64,000 nucleotides of DNA from Campylobacteraceae bacterium (GCA_013373175.1 JABXII010000014.1:62001-126000); one strand, 5' to 3'; shown: positions 25,972 through 34,209, numbered from the stretch's first letter. The notes: generated by a model not told the origin, from the letters alone. Numbers and translations are program-made.

Positions 25972-26935
25972 TAAATTTGAAGAATTTAAAGAAAACATGC
26001 AAGATTATCTTGCAATTACAGCTAGTGGTACAAGTTTAATTTATAATCATAAACTAGATCATATTGAACTTTATTCTTTTATCTACAATATTGAACTTAC
26101 TTCAAGTGATGTTGCTAGAATATTAAATATTCAAGTAGATACTTCATCAGAATTTGGGGAAGAAGAAATTGCAGAAGAAAGAGATGAAGCTGAAGCTGAA
26201 ACTGAGGATTTCTTTACCCTATTAAAAGAAAGAAAAGATCTTTTTGAAGAAGACTATCCTTTTATACTAGAAGAGGAGTATCATTCAATAAAACTTAAAT
26301 CATCATTAACAAACAAGCAAAAGACATATCTTGTTTTACTATGTTCTTCTAATTTAAATAGGTTTAAAGAGTTTCAAAAAGATCTTACTAATGACTTTGA
26401 GAAGGTTTCATATTATTCTTTTCAAAATAAATTCGGAGAAATAGGAATAGTTAAAGAGTTTGGAAATAATGAGAACTATGATGAAAATAAAACAAAAGAA
26501 AAAATTATTGCAATAGCAAATGACTTAAATGTAAAGCCTAGAGAAGACAGAATTGAAAGACATATATCAGAATATTCCACAAAAGATAGAGGCTTAGATT
26601 TAGCAGTATGGTCCCCGTTTAAAGATAAAATTCCTAATATGTTTATATTGCTTGTACAATGTGCAAGTGGAGCAAATTGGAAAACTAAGTTAGCAGAAAA
26701 TAAAAAAATTTGTACATTTTTGGATATCAATAAAACTCTTTTAAACTTTGGTTTTGCTGTACCTTTTGAATTTAGTAACTTTAAAGATGAATTTGAATTT
26801 TTAGATGATATAGAAAGTTCAGATAGTATTATTTTTGATAGAAGTAGAATTCTGGAAAGTATAAAAGAAGAAAATATAGTTGACTCTTTTAATATAATTA
26901 ATAAAATACTAGAATCAGATTTTAGTTATGAATAA
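25949..26935 (+). CDS. Unrecognised island protein with possible nuclease motif
   Basis: 328 residues, acidic in the first third (EEEIAEERDEAEAETED at about 71-87), no signal peptide or membrane helix. I do not recognise the family with certainty. Residues 215-221 read GLDLAVW and 236-247 read VQCASGANWKTK, spaced like the D and (E/Q)xK strands of the PD-(D/E)XK nuclease fold, with Lys245 or Lys247 as possible partner. This is a motif-level inference. It overlaps the ParB-like gene upstream and its 3' end overlaps that of the DndC-like gene by 10 nt, so the three form a compact unit. Confidence 0.72.
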   Translation: MMSLNFHSKFEEFKENMQDYLAITASGTSLIYNHKLDHIELYSFIYNIELTSSDVARILNIQVDTSSEFGEEEIAEERDEAEAETEDFFTLLKERKDLFEEDYPFILEEEYHSIKLKSSLTNKQKTYLVLLCSSNLNRFKEFQKDLTNDFEKVSYYSFQNKFGEIGIVKEFGNNENYDENKTKEKIIAIANDLNVKPREDRIERHISEYSTKDRGLDLAVWSPFKDKIPNMFILLVQCASGANWKTKLAENKKICTFLDINKTLLNFGFAVPFEFSNFKDEFEFLDDIESSDSIIFDRSRILESIKEENIVDSFNIINKILESDFSYE

Positions 26936-28392
26936 TCTAATATATTTTTAAAAACAATGATACTACTAATCTTTTTTCCTTTTTTCCATTCTTTTCTTAT
27001 ATGACCTTCTTCTTTTATTGAAGGAAAAAATTTATTTTCAATTTTTTCAGAATTTACAATTTTTTGAATAGCAAATCTTTTTCTCGTTGAAATAGAGAAA
27101 TACTCTCTTATCTTTTTATTTAACAGTTTTGTGCTATAAAACTCTTTTGCTTCTTTTAATTGTGTTTGTAGTTTTTTATTCAAATTATTAATTCTAAGAT
27201 TAAAACCATACTTTCTAGCTTCTTTAAATGCTTTTAATTCTAAATCACCTTCTAAAACCCATCTTTTTTGAATTAAAATAATTTCTTTTTCTGTAATAAT
27301 TTCTTCATCTAATCGAGATTGAAGTTTTAAAAGTTTTTTTAAAAATTTTTGTCTAATTTTTAGAGTGATACCTTTAGGCATGGTCATACCATATTTAGGA
27401 TTATCCTCTCCACCTTTGTTATAAAGTTCTTGTCCTTGATGTCTATGACTATATGGGTCTCGTGTATATTCCCATCCTCTTTGAGTCTCTTTCCAATATT
27501 CATCTCTATATTGTTTATATAAATCTACATTTTCATAACCACTCTTCATAAGTCCATCTAAGCTTTTATCATTATCTCTTACCATATAGCATTGCCAACA
27601 ACCAAATCTAGAAACACCACAACCTATTTTACCTTCTTCAATATGTTTACCACCAGCACCAACAAAAGTACATTCCTTTGTATCTTTACCACTAGCATCA
27701 CTATATATTTTCCAAAGAAAATCTACATTTAAAAGTTCATTTGTTTGTTTAAATAAATATTCCCAAACATCTTTTGTTGACCAGTCTTCAATAGGCATAA
27801 GATTTGAAGCTTTTTTATATCTATCATTTAGTTTTAAATTTGTACCTTTTACAGTTTTCTTTTCAATTCTTGCATCTCTTGAAAAGCTTTCATCTCTTCT
27901 TGTTCCGATAACAGAAATAAATTCTCCTGTTGGAAAATTACTTGTAATTTCTTTATCAATAGGAAATACTTTTAATTTATCAGTACACCATCTTAATTGA
28001 TTTGAAGGTGGTGGCATACCAACTCCTAAAAGTTGGACATTAAGGCTATTTTTTATTTCAGGAGTAACTTCTTTTACTTCTATATTTAAATTATATTTGT
28101 CTGCATAATTTTGAATAGATTTTAATGAAGATTCTAAGTGTTTTAAAACAGGTGGAAGTTCTGCCAAAGTATTTGAATTTATAATCAATACTTTTTTAGA
28201 TAACTTTTTATTTTCTTTTATTAATTGAATTAACATTTTTATAGTAAGATATACAATAACACTACTATCTTTACCACCACTATATGCCACGCAAAATGGT
28301 CTAGGGTCGGTAAGATAATAATGTTTTAAAATTTCTATTGCATTTTCTTCTTTTTTCTCTATTGTAATGTTCATAATATCTCTTGAATTCAT
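26926..28392 (-). CDS. DndC-like PAPS-reductase-family ATP pyrophosphatase
   Basis: 488 residues, close to DndC length. The PP-loop SGGKDS is at 38-43. Cysteines match a DndC-type iron-sulfur site: Cys136 (RWCTDKLK), Cys258, Cys265 and Cys268 in the stretch CGVSRFGCWQCYMVRDND, followed by KSLDGLMKSGYE. GTRRDESFSRDAR is also typical. In DNA phosphorothioation DndC adenylates the backbone so that sulfur can be inserted, with DndA, D and E. None of these partners is beside it, so the gene is either a solitary relative or part of a different system. Two ATG starts are possible (28392, 28374). Confidence 0.85.
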   Translation of the reverse strand: MNSRDIMNITIEKKEENAIEILKHYYLTDPRPFCVAYSGGKDSSVIVYLTIKMLIQLIKENKKLSKKVLIINSNTLAELPPVLKHLESSLKSIQNYADKYNLNIEVKEVTPEIKNSLNVQLLGVGMPPPSNQLRWCTDKLKVFPIDKEITSNFPTGEFISVIGTRRDESFSRDARIEKKTVKGTNLKLNDRYKKASNLMPIEDWSTKDVWEYLFKQTNELLNVDFLWKIYSDASGKDTKECTFVGAGGKHIEEGKIGCGVSRFGCWQCYMVRDNDKSLDGLMKSGYENVDLYKQYRDEYWKETQRGWEYTRDPYSHRHQGQELYNKGGEDNPKYGMTMPKGITLKIRQKFLKKLLKLQSRLDEEIITEKEIILIQKRWVLEGDLELKAFKEARKYGFNLRINNLNKKLQTQLKEAKEFYSTKLLNKKIREYFSISTRKRFAIQKIVNSEKIENKFFPSIKEEGHIRKEWKKGKKISSIIVFKNILDYS

Positions 28393-28419
28393 TTCGTATT
28401 GTACCTCATTTGTTTTAAA

Positions 28420-28454
28420 AAAAGATATATTTTCGTACGTTTTACATATCTTTT
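28420..28454. promoter_or_regulatory. Nested inverted repeat in a divergent promoter region
   Basis: AAAAGATAT at 28420-28428 and ATATCTTTT at 28446-28454 are perfect inverted repeats. They flank the palindrome CGTACG at 28434-28439, which is centred within half a base of their midpoint. It lies 28 nt upstream of the DndC-like start and about 90 nt upstream of the next rightward gene. A dimeric or tetrameric repressor site, or an insertion edge, is possible. Confidence 0.42.
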
Positions 28455-28542
28455 AAATACTCAAAACTTGACTTTAAAGGCATGTTTAAAATCAAAATAT
28501 GTTAAAATTACTAATTAAACAAATATATTTTCAAGGAGACAT

Positions 28543-28932
28543 GTGTCTATTTTTGCTTTACAATCCTTAGCTGGTGGATTTCTAGATGAGGATTTAGAAC
28601 ATTTTAACAAACATTTTGATGATTGGTGTATTCAATTTGAGACTTATGAAGAGGCTAAAGATATAGCTGAAACTTTAGAAAATGATGAGTCAATAGATAT
28701 AGTTGAAATCACACCTCTTACTTATCCAAAATACTTTTTCAATAACCTACAAGGTATCATCCACGCAACACGACAAATAGAAGATAATATCATCTGTGTT
28801 GTAGAACCTACTATGGGAGCTAGTTTTAGAATAGCAATTTGTAATCTAAAAACAAAAAACGTAAGACTTACAAAAACTCGATATAAAAATATACCAAGCA
28901 TTGAAGCTGCTTTTACTAACTTTTACGACTAG
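28543..28932 (+). CDS. Hypothetical protein
   Basis: 129 residues from a GTG start that has AAGGAG 4-5 nt before it; the nearby ATG is in another frame. No signal peptide or membrane helix. The sequence is acidic at the N-terminus (LDEDLEHFNKHFDDW) and mixed alpha/beta afterwards, with cysteines in WCIQF, IICVVE and IAICNL. I do not recognise a family. It is outside the island's convergent unit and may be core-genome. Confidence 0.68.
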   Translation: MSIFALQSLAGGFLDEDLEHFNKHFDDWCIQFETYEEAKDIAETLENDESIDIVEITPLTYPKYFFNNLQGIIHATRQIEDNIICVVEPTMGASFRIAICNLKTKNVRLTKTRYKNIPSIEAAFTNFYD

Positions 28933-29122
28933 AATCAAACTCATCTATTAGTTTTGGCATTACCTGCCCTATTTCATGAAACTTATAATCAAGACTTTTT
29001 ACAACTGTGTTGTATAAGTCATGGTTTTTATATTTTTCATGCCATTTTGTTTCTTTGTCTTCAAATAAATTAAAATACTCAAATCTTAACTTATAGGCTT
29101 CTTTTTGTAATTTTTCTTTCAT
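28916..29122 (-). CDS. Small hypothetical protein
   Basis: 68 residues, helical and charged, no signal peptide, rich in Lys, Glu and Tyr (KLRFEYFNLFEDKETKWHEKY). It overlaps the 3' end of the preceding gene by 17 nt in convergent orientation. The Shine-Dalgarno is weak, so it is less certain than its neighbours. Confidence 0.5.
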   Translation of the reverse strand: MKEKLQKEAYKLRFEYFNLFEDKETKWHEKYKNHDLYNTVVKSLDYKFHEIGQVMPKLIDEFDSSRKS

Positions 29123-29232
29123 AACTTTTGAACTCTTTTTTAATTATATATTTTTAACTTTAAATATATTTTCTAATAAAATAACAAATTTATAATTTAT
29201 TTAATTAAAGATAAAATATATCTTATTTTAGA

Positions 29233-29238
29233 TATAAT
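29233..29238 (+). promoter_or_regulatory. -10 box of the diguanylate cyclase gene
   Basis: TATAAT 26 nt before the TTG start; AAGGAAAG at 29251-29258 follows. The -35 region is T/A-rich without a clear match. Confidence 0.5.
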
Positions 29239-29263
29239 CACGACTAAATAAAGGAAAGCGGTA

Positions 29264-30424
29264 TTGGATAGTACTAAAAAAATCACTAAACTTACCTTAG
29301 AATCATTAAAAAAGAAAGATATAGCACCTACTCCTAGCCACTATGAGAAGGAGTTCTTAGCACAAGCTAAAACTTTAGATAAAGAGCTATATGAAGAAAT
29401 ACTTCAAGATAATATACTTTCTGATTTAAACTATTTTATAGAAAACTTACCAGAAATAATATCACCATCAATTAATTTCAGCAATGATGAGAAAATAAAC
29501 TTATATCTAGAAAAAATTAATCAAAACCCAAAAGAGTTTCTTAGTAAAACTTATATTGATATGTTAAAAGAGATTACAAAAGAAAGAGTTAAAGCAGATA
29601 GAGAAGTTTTAAAAAATAAAACAGACGATATCATCAAGCTTAGTAATCTTATGGAAAAATATTTTGATAAAACTATTTTAGAAAGTACAAACTCAAGTGA
29701 AAAATTTGATGTAATAAAAGCTGAACTAAAAGATTTAAATATCTCAAATGCTTCATATAGAGAGCTGGGGCAACTACAATCAAAACTTATCAATACAATT
29801 TATAGTATTGAACATTCTATGCAAAACAACAGAGTTGAACTAAGTGAAAGCAAAGAACAGTTTGATTCACTAAATAAAAAGATTGAAGAATTACAAAAAG
29901 AATTAGCAATTGTAAAACAAGAAAAATCGACTGACTTTTTAACTTCTGTTCTAAATAGAAGAGCTTATGAAGAAGAAGTTAATAAGATAGAAAAAAAATA
30001 TGAAGCATTTGAATCAAATTATGCAATTGTATTTTATGATATTGACCACTTCAAACAAATCAATGATACCTATGGACATACGTGTGGAGATACAGTATTA
30101 AAAACATTTGGAAAAATACTTAAAAACCTTACAAGAAAAGAAGATGTAATAGCAAGATATGGTGGAGAAGAGTTCTTAGCTTTAATCAACTATGAAGAAG
30201 AAAAAGAGTTATACAAATATATAAAAAGAGTAAAAAACTTAATTACTACTACAAACTTTAAATATAAAGATATAAGAATTCATGTTGAGTTTAGTGCGGG
30301 AGTTAGTTTTAGAAAAAATTTCAAAAACTATACTGATGCAAAGAAAAGAGCTGATGATTTACTCTATCAAGCAAAAAAAGAAGGTAGAAACAAAGTCATT
30401 TTTGATAATGGCGAAATTCTTTAA
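29264..30424 (+). CDS. GGDEF diguanylate cyclase
   Basis: 386 residues from a TTG start supported by AAGGAAAG. The N-terminal two thirds are helical with a coiled-coil (about 150-225), and no membrane helix is visible, so it is cytoplasmic. The C-terminal GGDEF domain (about 225-385) carries GGEEF as the active motif and RKED, an RxxD I-site, five residues before it, which suggests product inhibition. Synthesis of c-di-GMP from two GTP is expected. The helical N-terminal part may be a sensor or dimerisation domain. Confidence 0.86.
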   Translation: MDSTKKITKLTLESLKKKDIAPTPSHYEKEFLAQAKTLDKELYEEILQDNILSDLNYFIENLPEIISPSINFSNDEKINLYLEKINQNPKEFLSKTYIDMLKEITKERVKADREVLKNKTDDIIKLSNLMEKYFDKTILESTNSSEKFDVIKAELKDLNISNASYRELGQLQSKLINTIYSIEHSMQNNRVELSESKEQFDSLNKKIEELQKELAIVKQEKSTDFLTSVLNRRAYEEEVNKIEKKYEAFESNYAIVFYDIDHFKQINDTYGHTCGDTVLKTFGKILKNLTRKEDVIARYGGEEFLALINYEEEKELYKYIKRVKNLITTTNFKYKDIRIHVEFSAGVSFRKNFKNYTDAKKRADDLLYQAKKEGRNKVIFDNGEIL

Positions 30425-30660
30425 GAAACTACAACTTCTTTTTCTTCTTTTTTAACTACATTTTCGATTTTCTTTTTATTTTTTGAATCATAAAGAAAAG
30501 TATGCCATAAAGCAAAACCACAAAATGCAGACCCAGCTATAATATGAGCCTTTTTGGCAGTTTTATTTTTCATAAATAAAGAAGTAGCTACTGTAACACC
30601 TAATGTTGCAGTCATTCCTATTTTTGCAGCTTCTCTTTGAACTTCTTTGTCAAATTTCAT
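30421..30660 (-). CDS. Small hypothetical membrane protein
   Basis: 79 residues with two hydrophobic stretches (about 14-28 and 38-56) and a Lys/Glu-rich C-terminus. The ATG overlaps the stop of the 39-residue gene upstream, so they are probably co-translated. Both lie divergent to the feo locus and share its Fur-like control region, suggesting an iron-linked role. No family assigned. Confidence 0.65.
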   Translation of the reverse strand: MKFDKEVQREAAKIGMTATLGVTVATSLFMKNKTAKKAHIIAGSAFCGFALWHTFLYDSKNKKKIENVVKKEEKEVVVS

Positions 30661-30769
30661 TTTTGGTTTTCCTTGCTCTACGTTTACTTATTTTTTTTGA
30701 AGTTTTATCCAAAGTTTTAACAGTAATTGCAGCAGTTAAGATTGTTGCTAATGGTAATAATAGAGGCAA
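30650..30769 (-). CDS. 39-residue membrane peptide, short gene upstream of 30660
   Basis: A TTG start at 30769 with AAGGAG 6 nt before it opens a 39-residue frame: a hydrophobic segment (PLLLPLATILTAAITV) followed by a strongly basic tail (about a dozen Lys/Arg residues). It ends in TGA at 30650, 11 nt inside the next gene. A Fur-like palindrome lies directly upstream. The strong Shine-Dalgarno and overlap support translation; the function is unknown. Confidence 0.55.
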   Translation of the reverse strand: MPLLLPLATILTAAITVKTLDKTSKKISKRRARKTKNEI

Positions 30770-30779
30770 TATATACTCC

Positions 30780-30796
30780 TTGATAATAATTATCAA
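30780..30796. promoter_or_regulatory. Fur-box-like palindrome
   Basis: TTGATAATAATTATCAA is a perfect 17-nt palindrome around one central base, matching the (G)ATAAT-type half sites of Fur boxes. It is directly upstream of the Shine-Dalgarno of the 39-residue gene on the minus strand. Confidence 0.6.
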
Positions 30797-30826
30797 TAAT
30801 TTTATCCATTCTAAGTTTAAATAAAA

Positions 30827-30843
30827 CTGATAATTGTTATCAA
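30827..30843. promoter_or_regulatory. Fur-box-like palindrome
   Basis: TGATAA and TTATCA frame a 3-nt centre, giving 6-bp half sites (30828-30833 and 30837-30842), with one mismatch at the outer edge. It is the second of three such sites between the divergent genes. Confidence 0.55.
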
Positions 30844-30988
30844 GTTAATACCATTAACAATATATTTATTTATAATAATGCATTGTTTTTACTTAATATA
30901 TAATTATTTTATAAAAAAACACTTATCATGAAGTACACTATTTTAAGTACCTTTAAAGGGAACTAATATTACTATTCCGTTTAAACTA

Positions 30989-31005
30989 TTGATATCAATT
31001 ATCAT
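30989..31005. promoter_or_regulatory. Fur-box-like site at the feo promoter
   Basis: TTGATATCAATTATCAT has the TTGATA and TATCA half sites of the two upstream sites, with mismatches near the centre. It ends 25 nt before the first gene of the feo operon. Confidence 0.45.
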
Positions 31006-31029
31006 AATTATACCTACTAAAGGAAAATA

Positions 31030-31158
31030 ATGGAAAATGCATTTATTATTATAATAGCTTTATTAGCAGCATTCTATTTATACAAAAAAATATTTAAAAA
31101 CAACGGTTGTAACTGCGGAACTAAAGGATGTAGTTCAAAGAAAAATATAGAAAAATAA
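31030..31158 (+). CDS. FeoB-associated cysteine-rich membrane protein
   Basis: 42 residues: a hydrophobic helix (FIIIIALLAAFYLY) then a short basic stretch and the cysteines CNC and a third in KGCSS. This is the layout of the small Cys-rich proteins often found next to feoB. It has AGGAA before the ATG and ends 1 nt before feoA, so it is the first gene of the feo operon. It may bind ferrous iron near the FeoB pore (family-based inference). Confidence 0.75.
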   Translation: MENAFIIIIALLAAFYLYKKIFKNNGCNCGTKGCSSKKNIEK

Positions 31159-31159
31159 T

Positions 31160-31408
31160 ATGAATCTAGAAATTAACACTTTGGCTATTTTAAAAAAAGG
31201 TCAAAAAGCAAAGATAAAAAAACTTCATGCAAAAGGTAAACTTCTTCACAAACTTTTAGACATGGGCTTTGTATCAAATGCTCAAATTGAAGTTATAAGA
31301 GAAGCTCCTCTTTTTGATCCTATGCAATTAAAACTACACAACTATAATCTTACTATTAGAAGAAGTGAAGCAAGTCTTGTAGAAATAGAGGACTTAAATA
31401 ATGAATAA
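31160..31408 (+). CDS. feoA: Ferrous iron transport protein FeoA
   Basis: 82 residues with the SH3-like FeoA domain: AKIKKLHAKGKLLHKLLDMGF, then AQIEVIREAPLFDPMQLKLHNYNLTIRRSEA. FeoA is a small cytoplasmic partner of the FeoB G-domain. Its stop overlaps feoB by 8 nt. The upstream cysteine-rich gene is 1 nt away. Confidence 0.9.
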   Translation: MNLEINTLAILKKGQKAKIKKLHAKGKLLHKLLDMGFVSNAQIEVIREAPLFDPMQLKLHNYNLTIRRSEASLVEIEDLNNE

Positions 31409-33863
31409 TATAAAAGTTGCTCTTGCAGGACAACCTAACTGTGGAAAATCTACTATTTTTAACCTTGTTAGTGGGATAGAACAGCATATTGCAAACTACC
31501 CTGGGGTAACAGTTGATAAAAAAGTAGGTTACTTTAAATATGACAACAACAAAATAGAAATGGTAGACCTACCTGGAACTTACTCATTTAGTTCTTACTC
31601 TTTAGAAGAAAGAGTCGCAAAAAACTTTATTCTTGATGAAGAACCAGATGTTATTGTAAACGTAATAGATGCCTCAAATATAAAAAGAAATCTTTATCTT
31701 ACTTTCCAATTACTTGAAATAGGTATTCCTGTAGTTGTTGTATTAAATATGATGGATGTTGCAAAAAGAAGAGATATAGAAATAGACTCAAAAAAGATAT
31801 CTCAAATGTTAAACTGCCCCGTAGTTGAAGCAAGTGGAGCAAAAGGTCTTGGTGGCAAAGATATTATGAAAAATATTGTTGCAACGGCAAACAATAAAAA
31901 CAACTACCAAGAGTTTAAAATCAACTATGATGAGTTGGAACCACATATAAATAATATAGAAGAAAAAATCTCTAATATAAATCTAACTCAAAATAAAAGA
32001 TGGCTAGCAATAAAAACTTTAGAGGGTGACTCTACAATTATTGAGAGAATAAAAAAATATAAATCAGATATTGAAGAGTTTACAAAAAAAGAAGAAAATA
32101 GTTTCCATGAAAGATTTGATAAAGACCCCGTATCATTTCTAGCTTCTTATAGATACGATTCAGCAGATATTATTTTCCACAAAGCAGTAAAAGAAAAAAA
32201 TAAAGATAATCAGACCCTTACTCAAAAAGTAGATAAAATCATTTTAAATAGATTCCTTGCAATTCCTATTTTACTATTTTTTATGTTTATGGTTTATCAA
32301 ATCTCTATTGTATGGGGATATAAGATTACAGACTATACTTGGCCTATTTTAGCTGCATTTAAAAACTTAGTAATAGATATACTTCCTGAAGCTAATTTTA
32401 CTGATGTTCCTATGATTACTGATTTTGGTATTTGGATGGTAAATAGTGCAAATGCTTTAATGAACTATCTTCCTATATTTTTTATTCTTTTTGCTTTAAT
32501 TGCTATTATGGAAGACGTGGGTTATATGCCTCGTATGGCTTTTATTTTAGATAGAGTATTTAAAAAGTTTGGCTTACATGGACAATCAACTCTACCTTTA
32601 GTTCTTGGTGGTGCTATGGTTGGAGGTTGTGCAGTTCCAGGAGTAATGTCTACAAAAGGTATTGCTGATGATAGAGCTAGAATGGCAACTATCTTTTCTG
32701 TTCCATATATGAACTGCTTGGCAAAAGTACCTTTTTATACTCTTATTTTAGGAGCCTTTTTCAAACCTGATATGGCTATTATGATGTTTTTCATTTCTAC
32801 AGTGACTTTATTTATAGCTATGATTGTTGCAAAACTAATTACAAGTACTATTTTAAAAACAAGAGAAACTGCACCATTTTTAATGGAACTACCTCCTTAT
32901 CATACTCCTACTTTCAAAGGTGTTATTATAAGAGCTTCTCAAAGGGTTTGGGTATATATCAAAAAAGTTGTAACTATTGTTTTAGCTGTTGCTATTATAC
33001 TTTTTGCAATGCTTCAATTTCCTGGATTAAGTGATGAGTCAGAAATAAAATATGAAAATAAATCAAATCAAGCTTTAGCTTCTTTTGACAAAAAAGTTAA
33101 AACTTCTATTTACTACAAAGAGTTTGATACAAAAGAAGAAGTATCTGCATTACTAAACTATTATGATATTTATAGAACTAAAAGAATGACTGCAACTTCA
33201 CAAGATGCAGCAAAAAGTGTAGATGAAGACTTTTTACTTAAAAATAAAACTTTTTATAAATATATAAAGCCAAAAAGAGACAAAGAAGCTAGAAAAATAA
33301 ATAAAGAACTAAGAAAACTTTCTAGAAAAAGAAAAGCTATTCTAAGACAAATAAAAAATGAAAAAGTAGAAAACTCTATTCTTGGTATGACTGGACGAGC
33401 TATAGAGCCAGTTACACAATATGCAGGCTTTGATTGGAAGATAAATGTTGCCTTTTTAAGTTCATTTGCTGCAAGAGAAAGTGCTGTTGCAACTCTTGGG
33501 TCTTTATATGAAAACAATAAAGCAGATAATATGAGAGCAGAAGAAGCTATGGCTTTAAATAGTGGTTATACACCTTTACATGCCACAGCTATTATTATTT
33601 TTATGCTTTTAACTCCACCTTGTATCGCAACAATGATTGTAGTTAAAATGCAAACAAATAGTTACAAGTGGATGTTATTTGCAATATTTTTCCCTATTGG
33701 TTTAGGAGTTGTTTTATCCTCTTTAGTATTTACTTTAGGGAATATCTTCTCTTGGAGTGGTTTTGAGGCTATGACATACTTTTATATTAGTATTGTCTTA
33801 TTAACGGTTATTATCGCCCTATTCCCACAAAAAAGCATCAATTGGGATGGCGGAATTAAATAA
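31401..33863 (+). CDS. feoB: Ferrous iron transporter FeoB
   Basis: 820 residues. The N-terminal G-domain shows G1 GQPNCGKST at 10-18, G3 DLPGTYS and G4 NMMDV. The membrane part contains the two gate regions PLVLGGAMVGGCAVPGVM and PYMNCLAKVP, with conserved cysteines, and a second gate near the C-terminal third. About 70 charged residues (roughly 555-660) are inserted before the last membrane segments, longer than in short FeoB forms. GTP-driven uptake of Fe2+ across the inner membrane. The locus is under likely Fur control. Confidence 0.95.
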   Translation: MNNIKVALAGQPNCGKSTIFNLVSGIEQHIANYPGVTVDKKVGYFKYDNNKIEMVDLPGTYSFSSYSLEERVAKNFILDEEPDVIVNVIDASNIKRNLYLTFQLLEIGIPVVVVLNMMDVAKRRDIEIDSKKISQMLNCPVVEASGAKGLGGKDIMKNIVATANNKNNYQEFKINYDELEPHINNIEEKISNINLTQNKRWLAIKTLEGDSTIIERIKKYKSDIEEFTKKEENSFHERFDKDPVSFLASYRYDSADIIFHKAVKEKNKDNQTLTQKVDKIILNRFLAIPILLFFMFMVYQISIVWGYKITDYTWPILAAFKNLVIDILPEANFTDVPMITDFGIWMVNSANALMNYLPIFFILFALIAIMEDVGYMPRMAFILDRVFKKFGLHGQSTLPLVLGGAMVGGCAVPGVMSTKGIADDRARMATIFSVPYMNCLAKVPFYTLILGAFFKPDMAIMMFFISTVTLFIAMIVAKLITSTILKTRETAPFLMELPPYHTPTFKGVIIRASQRVWVYIKKVVTIVLAVAIILFAMLQFPGLSDESEIKYENKSNQALASFDKKVKTSIYYKEFDTKEEVSALLNYYDIYRTKRMTATSQDAAKSVDEDFLLKNKTFYKYIKPKRDKEARKINKELRKLSRKRKAILRQIKNEKVENSILGMTGRAIEPVTQYAGFDWKINVAFLSSFAARESAVATLGSLYENNKADNMRAEEAMALNSGYTPLHATAIIIFMLLTPPCIATMIVVKMQTNSYKWMLFAIFFPIGLGVVLSSLVFTLGNIFSWSGFEAMTYFYISIVLLTVIIALFPQKSINWDGGIK

Positions 33864-33881
33864 AAATAAAAAGGAGTTATG

Positions 33882-34181
33882 ATGAAAAAATCATTAGTTG
33901 TTTTAGCATTACTTGCTAATTCTTTATTTGCACATACAGCTTTAATGAGTTGTTTTAATAATGGAGATAATACTATTACTTGCGAAGGCGGTTTTAGTGA
34001 TGGTAGTAGTGCAAATGGTGTAAAGTTTTTTATTTTACAAAATGATAAAAAAATATTAGAAACAAGATTAAATGAAGATAGTGAAGTTACTTTCAATATC
34101 CCAAATGGTAAATATAGTGCTGTGTTTGATGCAGGAGATGGACATCAAATTCATGTAAAAGGTGAAGATATCACAGAATAA
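33882..34181 (+). CDS. Small periplasmic protein downstream of feoB
   Basis: 99 residues from the second ATG (AAGGAG then has 5-nt spacing); a signal peptide ends near LFA-HTA. The mature part has two Cys (SCFNN, ITCEGG), suggesting a disulfide, and is beta-rich, with a HQIHVKGED ending. It follows feoB after 18 nt, so it is likely in the iron operon. I do not recognise the family; the histidines suggest metal binding as one option. Confidence 0.7.
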   Translation: MKKSLVVLALLANSLFAHTALMSCFNNGDNTITCEGGFSDGSSANGVKFFILQNDKKILETRLNEDSEVTFNIPNGKYSAVFDAGDGHQIHVKGEDITE

Positions 34182-34208
34182 ATTTATAGGGAATTTTCCC
34201 TATAAATT
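34181..34208. terminator. Bidirectional terminator hairpin
   Basis: AATTTATAGGGAA at 34181-34193 and TTCCCTATAAATT at 34196-34208 are perfectly complementary (13 bp; the innermost pairs will open to form the loop). It lies between two convergent stops, ending the feo operon and the aldo/keto-reductase gene. Confidence 0.65.
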
Positions 34209-34209
34209 A

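Noticed and set aside
26926-28392. Ordinary assimilatory PAPS reductase (CysH)
   Set aside because: The protein is much longer, has a DndC-type GCWQC site and RRDE motif, and lies in an accessory island without cys genes.
24430-28560. tRNA or direct repeats as attachment sites of the island
   Set aside because: I saw no tRNA-like sequence at either edge and no convincing direct repeat.
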